From: Butyrivibrio sp.
GTDB lineage: Bacteria; Bacillota; Clostridia; Lachnospirales; Lachnospiraceae
Direction: 5' to 3'
Assembly: GCA_024690485.1 (NCBI GenBank)
Contig: JAILPB010000029.1
Location: forward strand, 1 to 37,816
Length of the DNA: 37,816 bases
Part shown: in pieces, positions 19,783 through 26,982 of the stretch
Position numbering within the stretch: position 1 is the stretch's first letter
Layout: each line of letters opens with the position of its first letter
The notes under the pieces: model-generated
What the model was told of the DNA's origin: nothing
Seen by the model: only the letters and a program-made list of their open reading frames with translations
The model's database searches: none
Program-made: the position numbers and the translations under genes

Positions 19783-21897
19783 TTACCCTTTCTGAATCCA
19801 TGCGGCACTATGTGCCATTATTATATTATCAGGCATTCCTTCTTTAGCTCCGAAGGTGGCATCTGCATAATGCATTCCCTCTGGCAAAACATAAGGAACA
19901 GACCTGTGATTCACAACTATGTATCCGCTATCAAAAACGCCTACCTCTATACCTTTTTCGCATATAGGAGATTCCGGCTTTATGGCTTTATGGATTATAT
20001 CCTCAAATATCTTCGACTTTGAAAGTGCAAAGGGATACATCTCTTTATTTCCCTGATCATAGGGAACATGTGGAATGTTCTTGGAAGCATAGGAAGCTCC
20101 AAGCATAACTCCCATGGAGTAAACCTTTCCGCTGCCTATTTTCCTGCAGGTTATGCAGTTTTTGCCATCCACATATTTTGCAATCACTTCGTCGCCTTCA
20201 TAGCTGCAGAACTTATTTCCCTGAGCTATGATGACTTTTTCGCCCTCTTTATAAAAAGGCTTCTTCTCAGTATTTTCGCCGTGTATATCAAACACTGACT
20301 CTGAAAGCTGATCCATCGGACCGTGGACAAGAATTCCTCCATCCATAACCCATTTGCGGATAAGGCTTTCAGATTTTTCATGAGGAAGTGCCTTGTAGCA
20401 ATCGTTTGCAGGAACTATCAAAATCTTATAATCATCAAGGCAGCCCTTCTCAATTTCATGGGTGCTGATGACATCTGTCTGAGTTCCAAGGTCGCAGCAC
20501 ATCTTGTAATATCCAAGAAGGTCAAGTCTCCTTGTGGTATTTCCACTTACCTCGAAGGGCTCAAAATCTGACATCTCAAGAGGGAAAAGAATTGCTGCTT
20601 CTTTTGTTCTCTTTCCCGCTCTCTTAGGAACAACTCTTGTAAACCAGTTATTTCCCCTAGTCAGAGATTCCATGAAAGTATCATCCATTCTGTTTACAAC
20701 ACCGCCGTCATCAAGTCCGTTTATTCCATAGGCGTTATATCCGTCAGCGCCGCATACTGCCATGGTTCCTACTATTTCTTCGGGTGTTATGAGATTAAAA
20801 ATATCTCTGTAAATATATCTGCCAAAATAGGTCCCACCTATCATGGTCCTTTTCTCATTCATAACTCTCATCATGCTGTGCTGAAGAGATGTCACGTAAG
20901 CATCCGGATGTCCGTCCGGCAAAACAGGAACCGTTATAAAATGCGTGCAGTCAAGGTGATCTGACAGTCCGTACATATCAATTCCGCGAACCGATGTATC
21001 CCACAGGTCACTATAGTCATTATCATCATCCACCTGGGTTCTGCCATCTATGTTCATGAGGTATCCCCACTGGGATAAGTCAGGGCAAAGGAAAAGATCG
21101 TCTACCTTATGTAATCTGTCTTTCATGCTTTCAAAATAATTTGAAAGCTCGTATATCTTCCACAAAAGATTATCTCTTCTTACCATGAACCTGGGAGTTA
21201 AGTTTTCCACATCACTCTCTGTGAAAACTCCCTCGTATTTAAGCTCATAGTGATATTCTTCGGGGGATAATGTTTCAAAATCTTTAGCTTTTATTCCGTA
21301 AGCTTTATTTAGCTTTTCAATATCGCCGTCATATATTTTTTTCAAGAAAGCTCTGTATCTGTTTCTGCCCTCTTCGTCGAAGCTTGGAGCCACAACCGGG
21401 TCCCACATGCTGCATACAGGCTTTACCAATTTTCCATCGTTATCACAGACACAATAATTATCACTGTACAATTCCATCATCTGTTTTACGTGCTCAGTCA
21501 TTGTGTCCCTGGCCTTATCTGACCAGTATTTATACCACCTTGCAGGTGTTCCGTCATAATAGCTTATACCCTCTCCAAGTACCGGAGGGCTGAGTCTTAT
21601 ATGGGGATAGAGGTTATCTCCATTTAAATATAGAAGAAGAAAGTTAAAAGTAAGACCGTTCTTCTTTGCTGATTTCATCATGAATTCCTGCATCTTTACA
21701 TAGATGCTGGAATCTGCGCCTGCTACTCTTTCTCTGAAATCCTCAGAGTCTTTTGTATCAAGCATCACACTGTTAAATCCAAGCTTTCTGATAAGTCCCA
21801 TTGTTTCATCCACAAACTTCTCATCATCGTAGCCCGGGCAATAAAAGTTTCCGAATATTATGTTTATGTATGGTTCTTTTGTAGCAATATCGATCAT
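19783..21897 (-). CDS. Putative clan GH-A (GH42/GH164-like) protein with beta-galactosidase trimerisation-like domain; exact family unassigned
   Basis: SFDEEGRNRYRAFLKKIYDGDIEKLNKAYGI resembles the GH42-like 'aFreWLkekYgtieaLNkawGt' block; YKILIVPANDCYKALPHEKSESLIRKWVMDGGILVHGP resembles the GH42 trimerisation domain. Start ATG 21897 after AAAGGA. Confidence 0.55.
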   Translation of the reverse strand: MIDIATKEPYINIIFGNFYCPGYDDEKFVDETMGLIRKLGFNSVMLDTKDSEDFRERVAGADSSIYVKMQEFMMKSAKKNGLTFNFLLLYLNGDNLYPHIRLSPPVLGEGISYYDGTPARWYKYWSDKARDTMTEHVKQMMELYSDNYCVCDNDGKLVKPVCSMWDPVVAPSFDEEGRNRYRAFLKKIYDGDIEKLNKAYGIKAKDFETLSPEEYHYELKYEGVFTESDVENLTPRFMVRRDNLLWKIYELSNYFESMKDRLHKVDDLFLCPDLSQWGYLMNIDGRTQVDDDNDYSDLWDTSVRGIDMYGLSDHLDCTHFITVPVLPDGHPDAYVTSLQHSMMRVMNEKRTMIGGTYFGRYIYRDIFNLITPEEIVGTMAVCGADGYNAYGINGLDDGGVVNRMDDTFMESLTRGNNWFTRVVPKRAGKRTKEAAILFPLEMSDFEPFEVSGNTTRRLDLLGYYKMCCDLGTQTDVISTHEIEKGCLDDYKILIVPANDCYKALPHEKSESLIRKWVMDGGILVHGPMDQLSESVFDIHGENTEKKPFYKEGEKVIIAQGNKFCSYEGDEVIAKYVDGKNCITCRKIGSGKVYSMGVMLGASYASKNIPHVPYDQGNKEMYPFALSKSKIFEDIIHKAIKPESPICEKGIEVGVFDSGYIVVNHRSVPYVLPEGMHYADATFGAKEGMPDNIIMAHSAAWIQKG

Positions 21898-21920
21898 AAT
21901 AATATCCTTTAAATGAAACA

Positions 21921-21949
21921 CAGGACCGTTACAAGCCGTAACGGTCCTG
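21921..21949 (-). terminator. Intercistronic stem-loop after the substrate-binding protein gene (partial terminator or mRNA-stabilising hairpin)
   Basis: CAGGACCGTTAC-AAGCC-GTAACGGTCCTG: perfect 12-bp stem, followed on the minus strand by only a weak T run (TGTTTCATTT). Confidence 0.75.
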
Positions 21950-21961
21950 CAATAAAACTAA

Positions 21962-23509
21962 TTATTTATTTGCAATAAAAGCATCAACCTGTGCCTGTGC
22001 TGCATCTACAACATCCTGCCATCCTGCTGCTTCAAGCTCTTCCTTCATCTCCGGAACAGCTGTCTCAGGATCAAGGACACCTGTTGTGATCTCGCTCTTA
22101 TATCTTGACCAGATCTCTGTGCAGTTAGCAAGCTGATCAGATACTTCTGAGTAATCAAATGTGAATCCAAGAAGAACTGAAGGTGTAGCCTTCTCGTTGA
22201 GCTCCTTAACTTCATCCCACTGATTGAACTCATCAGCTGCGTTCTGAGTTACTGTGAAGAATGTACCCTGTGTATAACCAGCCATTGTCCAGTCTTCGTT
22301 GAGCTTCTCAACCTTGCCGTCATCTGTATACTTGAAGTTAACACCCTCTTCACCATAGTAGAACATGTCTCTTACCTTAGTATCTGTGTTAACAAGATCA
22401 AGGAACTGCAAGCACTTCTCAGGATACTGTGTGTTAGCTGAAATCATGTTGAGTGATCCTCTAACAGTATCGTTTGAAAGAATTGTCTCACCGATCTGAG
22501 AAACAACAACATCCTTACCCATCTGAGGGCCCCAAGATGTGATTGCTGCTGAAGGCCATCCCTGAGCTACTCTCCACATGTTGTATACGCGGCCTTCTGA
22601 AAGTGTTGAAGCATCTGAGTTGATGATGCCATCCTGGTACCACTCGTGAATTGTCTTAAGCTCTGACATGATGTCGTCCTGCTCAAGAGTAAGGCAAACC
22701 TTAGCATCCTTGTCGTCATATCTTACGCCAAGAATCTGGAGACCTGCGCCAAGCTGATCATACTTATCAAAGATGTAGTAAAGACCATCGTTCTTTACAT
22801 ATACAGGGTAGTCACCCTTCTCTTCCTTGAGCTGCTTGAAGATGTCTGTCTTAGCGTCAAGGCTCTTAGCCATCTCATCGATGTCAATGCTGTACTCGTC
22901 TACAAGCTCAGCATCCCAGATGTCATAGTTTGAAAGTGAGCTGTCCTTGTATGTAGGTACACCATATACTTTTCCGTCTACAGTTACTGCATCCCAGTAT
23001 TCCTCAGGCATAAGTGCTGTAAGGCCGGGCATGTTGTCTTTTACAAGGTCTGTGATGTCATAGTATGCACCAAGTGCGATGTCAGATGTGAAGTTTCCGC
23101 CGTTACCAAATATGATGTCGTAAGGCTCGTTTGTGCTGATGATGATGTTTCTTCTGTTATCCCAGTCACCCCAAGAGATAACTTCCATCTCGATGTTTAC
23201 ACCGATCTTCTCAGCGAGGTACTCGTTAAGAGTAGCTGCCCATGAATCGTAGTTGTCAGGCATACCTGAACCGATTGTAACCCACTTAAGTGTAACTACG
23301 TCACCGGAAGCCTCTGTTGTTGTTTCCTCAGTAGTTTCAGCAGCCTCTTCTGTGCTCTCTGTAGCCTCTGCTGCTTCTTCTGAACTTGCTTCAGCTGTGG
23401 TATCTGTGCTCTCCTTTGTCTCAGATCCACTTCCTGATCCGCCGCAGCCTGCAACCATTGAAAGCCCCATTGTGCAGGTAAGCAGCATTGCTAATACCTT
23501 CTTTTTCAT
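21962..23509 (-). CDS. ABC transporter substrate-binding lipoprotein (CUT1-type oligosaccharide binder)
   Basis: Lipobox MVAGCGG after MKKKVLAMLLTCTMGLS; acidic S/T/E/A linker; VTLKWVTIGSGMPDNYDSWAATLNEYLAEKIGVNIEMEVISWGDW..; next to two permeases. Confidence 0.93.
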   Translation of the reverse strand: MKKKVLAMLLTCTMGLSMVAGCGGSGSGSETKESTDTTAEASSEEAAEATESTEEAAETTEETTTEASGDVVTLKWVTIGSGMPDNYDSWAATLNEYLAEKIGVNIEMEVISWGDWDNRRNIIISTNEPYDIIFGNGGNFTSDIALGAYYDITDLVKDNMPGLTALMPEEYWDAVTVDGKVYGVPTYKDSSLSNYDIWDAELVDEYSIDIDEMAKSLDAKTDIFKQLKEEKGDYPVYVKNDGLYYIFDKYDQLGAGLQILGVRYDDKDAKVCLTLEQDDIMSELKTIHEWYQDGIINSDASTLSEGRVYNMWRVAQGWPSAAITSWGPQMGKDVVVSQIGETILSNDTVRGSLNMISANTQYPEKCLQFLDLVNTDTKVRDMFYYGEEGVNFKYTDDGKVEKLNEDWTMAGYTQGTFFTVTQNAADEFNQWDEVKELNEKATPSVLLGFTFDYSEVSDQLANCTEIWSRYKSEITTGVLDPETAVPEMKEELEAAGWQDVVDAAQAQVDAFIANK

Positions 23510-23585
23510 TTCTTACCCTCCTATGAAAAATGAATTTATATATCTAATCCCCTGTAAGGAAAAAGATTCATATGAAGTTCTGCTC

Positions 23586-24497
23586 TCAGCCTTTAACTGA
23601 TCCAATCGTGAGTCCGGAAATAAAGTATTTCTGGAAGAACGGATAAACACATGCGATCGGAACAATAATCACTATTGCTATAGCCATTCGTACACTCTCT
23701 GTCGGCATTGTTGATTTGTACTGCTGCATTGATAATCCACCATAGGGATTATTTGCAAGGTACTCTATGTTGTTCTGAATGTTGTTAAGCATTGACTGAA
23801 GTGACTGCAGGTTTTTATCTGAAATATACAGTGAAGCCTGGAACCAGTCATTCCAATAACCAAATGCCGCAAAAAGTCCGATTGTTGCAAGGATTGGCTT
23901 AGAGATAGGTAAAATAATCTGGAAGAAAATTCTAAGCTGACTTGCGCCGTCCATCTTGGCGGATTCTACGATTGAATCCGGTATGGTGGATTTAAAGAAT
24001 GTCTTACAGATAACAACATTGAAGGATGAAACCGCCAGTGGCAGGATCAATGCCCATATTGTATCTCTAAGGTGCAGGATGTTTGAGTTAACAACGTATC
24101 CTGCAAGCATACCGCCGTTAAATATCATTGGTATAAATACAAGCCATGTGTAAAAATCCTTAAGTGCATATGTAGGTCTTGAAAGTACATATCCCATTGT
24201 TGTTGTCAAAAGAACTGAGATGATGATACCAAGTGCTGTTACAACAACTGAGATGAACAGTGCATGGAGGATTGTTCCTCTCTCATTCCACAGGAACTGA
24301 TAAGCTGCATTTGACATCTCTGTGGGAATTATCTGATATCCGTATTTCTGTATGCTTGTCTCACTTGATATTGAAATCGAAAAAACAAATACCGCAGGAA
24401 GCACACATAAAAGCGAAAGTATTATGAATACTATATTAAAGAAGATATCCGTTCCTCTTTTTATCTGGTTAATTGGTTTAGCCTTTTGTTTACTCAT
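23586..24497 (-). CDS. Carbohydrate ABC transporter permease (MalG/YtcP-like)
   Basis: EAA-type loop PDSIVESAKMDGASQLRIFFQIILPISKPILATIGLFAAFGYWNDWFQASLYI; six TM-like segments. Confidence 0.93.
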   Translation of the reverse strand: MSKQKAKPINQIKRGTDIFFNIVFIILSLLCVLPAVFVFSISISSETSIQKYGYQIIPTEMSNAAYQFLWNERGTILHALFISVVVTALGIIISVLLTTTMGYVLSRPTYALKDFYTWLVFIPMIFNGGMLAGYVVNSNILHLRDTIWALILPLAVSSFNVVICKTFFKSTIPDSIVESAKMDGASQLRIFFQIILPISKPILATIGLFAAFGYWNDWFQASLYISDKNLQSLQSMLNNIQNNIEYLANNPYGGLSMQQYKSTMPTESVRMAIAIVIIVPIACVYPFFQKYFISGLTIGSVKG

Positions 24498-24524
24498 TTC
24501 ATTACCTTCTGTTTTCTAGCTAAG

Positions 24525-25493
24525 TTAAATAATTGCGCTGTCTTCATCAATCTTGCTTACAACCCAGTTAGCAATAAGGATTGTTACGCAGCAGCAAACT
24601 GACTGGAAGAATGATGCCGCAGCTGTCTTTCCGATTGGTGCACTGGACTGAATAGCTTTGTAAATGTATGTATCAAAGGTTGATACTGTAGTATAAAGTG
24701 ACTGAGGTATTCCTCCTGTTACCTGATAGAAAAGACCGAAGTCTGAGTAGAAGATCTTTCCTGTATCAAGGATAAGCATCATTACAAGTACTGTCTTAAT
24801 GGAAGGCATTGTAATGTATTTTGCCTGTTGCCACTTTGTCGCTCCATCCATAACTGCCGCCTCATATAAGGAAGGATCAATACCGGTTATGGCAGCAAGG
24901 TAAATTACCATTCCGTATCCCATGCCCTTCCAGATCTTCATGAATGTAAGGAAGAACGGCCAGTACTGCGGTGACTGATACCACATCACTTTTTCGCCCC
25001 CAAGGCTTGTGATGAAAGCGTTCAGATAGCCTTTGTCAGGAGTAAGAATCGCGTAGACGATGTAGCTTACTACTACCCATGACATGAAGTAAGGAAAGAA
25101 CATCATGGTCTGATATGTCTTGGATAAGAACTTACTTCTTAAGTTGCTAAGCATAAGTGCGAACCCTACCGCTACCGCTGCTCCAAGGATGATGAACAAA
25201 ATATTGTAAAGTATTGTGTTCCTAAGAAGCATTACAAAGGCGTTGGATTTAAAGAAGTATGTGAAGTTATTCCAGCCAACCCATTTACTATGGAACAAAC
25301 TGTACAGAAATCCATGTCCACCGCTCAGCTTATATTCCTTAAAAGCTATTACGATACCAAACATCGGAAAATATGCAAAAAGCACAAACCAGATTACTGT
25401 TGGTAAAGATATAAGGGTAAGATCCAAGTCATCCCTTGTAAATTTCCATTTACGTTTTTTCTGACTCGTCTTAACTTTTTTCATGATTAACAC
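24525..25493 (-). CDS. Carbohydrate ABC transporter permease (LplB/UgpA-like)
   Basis: PSLYEAAVMDGATKWQQAKYITMPSIKTVLVMMLILDTGKIFYSDFGLFYQVT. Start either GTG 25493 or ATG 25484. Confidence 0.93.
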   Translation of the reverse strand: MLIMKKVKTSQKKRKWKFTRDDLDLTLISLPTVIWFVLFAYFPMFGIVIAFKEYKLSGGHGFLYSLFHSKWVGWNNFTYFFKSNAFVMLLRNTILYNILFIILGAAVAVGFALMLSNLRSKFLSKTYQTMMFFPYFMSWVVVSYIVYAILTPDKGYLNAFITSLGGEKVMWYQSPQYWPFFLTFMKIWKGMGYGMVIYLAAITGIDPSLYEAAVMDGATKWQQAKYITMPSIKTVLVMMLILDTGKIFYSDFGLFYQVTGGIPQSLYTTVSTFDTYIYKAIQSSAPIGKTAAASFFQSVCCCVTILIANWVVSKIDEDSAII

Positions 25494-25503
25494 TTACCTT
25501 TCC

Positions 25504-25533
25504 GTTAACAAAACCGCTTAACTTTTTGTTATC
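25504..25533. promoter_or_regulatory. Inverted repeat just downstream of the predicted ABC-operon start site; candidate operator
   Basis: GTTAACAAAA-ccgcttaact-TTTTGTTATC, 9 of 10 arm positions matched, next to a divergent LacI-family gene. Confidence 0.4.
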
Positions 25534-25546
25534 ATTTGATGAGCAA

Positions 25547-25575
25547 ATTTTAATATTTGTTTAACCCGGTGTCAA
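25547..25575 (-). promoter_or_regulatory. Sigma-A-type promoter of the glycan operon
   Basis: Minus strand TTGACA - 17 nt - TAAAAT. Confidence 0.75.
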
Positions 25576-25812
25576 CAGGATTTATTAACATTTTCTCTTG
25601 TGCATAAAATCAAAGAGCAAGATTTGTGCACTTTTATCGTACTTCTTTCTTGATTTTAACTTTTTTTACATTTTTATCATTTATATGTTTACATTATGTT
25701 AAATATGTGCTATTTTCAAGATAACAATTTTAACATGAAATATAATCTAGAAATAAGATTTTTGTACTTTAAATTATCAACAAGTTTAATCGTAAATCAG
25801 GGGAGAGAACTT

Positions 25813-26826
25813 ATGCGAAAAGTGACCATGCAGGACATTGCTGATGCCTTGAATGTTTCCAGAGTAACGGTCTGGAAGGTATTCAACAATCAGCCGGGTG
25901 TATCAGATGCTTTAAGAGAAGCTGTACTTAGTAAGGCTGCAGAAATAGGTTATATAAAAACAGGCGCAGAACCTGCTGCAATGCCGGAAACAAAAAATGT
26001 ATCAGTCATAGTATCGAGACCGGAATCTTCTACTTTCTGGACCACAATAATACATAATATGGCTGAAGAATTCTCTGCTAACAATATCAATCTTATCTAT
26101 ACAAGTATTGATCCGATCTATTCTCCCGGTTTTCAGCTTCCAAAAACCTTACAGAACAATTCTTTGTCCGGCGCCGTAGTTATGAACATATATGACTATG
26201 AGATCGCAAAAAGAATAAACAAAATAGATATTCCAAAGGTATTTTTGGACGTTGTTCCAGGAATGAAATTCATTGATATGGAGGGTGATCTCATCCTTAT
26301 TGAGGGCTATCACACCACCTACAAAATTACAGAATCTGTAATCAAGAAGGGCAAGAAAAATATCGGATTTATCGGAGATATCCAGTACGCCCGCACAAAT
26401 ATGGACAGATATAAGGGATACCTCGATGCCATGAAAGATAACGGTCTTAAGGTAAATGAGAAATTCTGTAAGACCGACAGCATTGATATCTTTGAGTACA
26501 AGCAGGAATTATACTCATATCTTGACTCCCTTTCAAAGCTTCCTGACGCATTTATCTGTGCCAGCGACTTTATTGCTCACTTCGTGCAGTTCTACTTAAG
26601 TGAACATCCCGGTGCCAACCCTGGCGGCATTATACTTACCGGATTTGACGCAAGTGATGAATATGCTAACATTGACGGTCTCTTAACCACCGCCGATGTA
26701 AGCACTGCCCTTCTGGGAAGACGCCTTGCAAGACAGTGCATCTACCGCATGAACAATCCGGAAGCACCTTACGAGCTTACATATATCAGCTCCAGGATCA
26801 TGTACAGAGATTCAGTGATTTACTAA
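25813..26826 (+). CDS. LacI-family transcriptional regulator
   Basis: HTH MRKVTMQDIADALNVSRVTVWKVFNNQPGVSDALREAVLSKAAEIGYI plus periplasmic-binding-like domain. ATG 25813 preceded by GGGAGAG; ORF-track extension to 25696 judged spurious. Confidence 0.95.
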   Translation: MRKVTMQDIADALNVSRVTVWKVFNNQPGVSDALREAVLSKAAEIGYIKTGAEPAAMPETKNVSVIVSRPESSTFWTTIIHNMAEEFSANNINLIYTSIDPIYSPGFQLPKTLQNNSLSGAVVMNIYDYEIAKRINKIDIPKVFLDVVPGMKFIDMEGDLILIEGYHTTYKITESVIKKGKKNIGFIGDIQYARTNMDRYKGYLDAMKDNGLKVNEKFCKTDSIDIFEYKQELYSYLDSLSKLPDAFICASDFIAHFVQFYLSEHPGANPGGIILTGFDASDEYANIDGLLTTADVSTALLGRRLARQCIYRMNNPEAPYELTYISSRIMYRDSVIY

Positions 26827-26841
26827 TTTTCGAACATAATT

Positions 26842-26887
26842 AACGGCATGCATATCCGTTTCCCTTTCCGGATATGCATGCCGTTTT
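26842..26887 (+). terminator. Rho-independent terminator of the lacI-family gene
   Basis: AACGGCATGCATATCCG-tttccctttc-CGGATATGCATGCCGTT, 17-bp perfect stem followed by TTTT. Confidence 0.85.
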
Positions 26888-26907
26888 CATCATTTTTCTA
26901 CCATGTA

Positions 26908-26948
26908 AAAAACCCGGTATCGCAAAATCAATCGCAATACCGGGTTTA
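26908..26948 (-). terminator. Rho-independent terminator downstream of ppdK
   Basis: Minus strand AAACCCGGTATTGC..GCGATACCGGGTTTTTT; 14-bp arms with one mismatch plus T run. Confidence 0.85.
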
Positions 26949-26982
26949 AATTTTTACATTCTATATGCTTTCAGAACAATGA

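Noticed and set aside
25696-25812. N-terminal 39-aa extension of the LacI-type regulator
   Set aside because: A GGGAGAG-preceded ATG at 25813 gives the canonical MRKVTMQDIADALNVS start; the upstream part is AT-rich promoter-like sequence.
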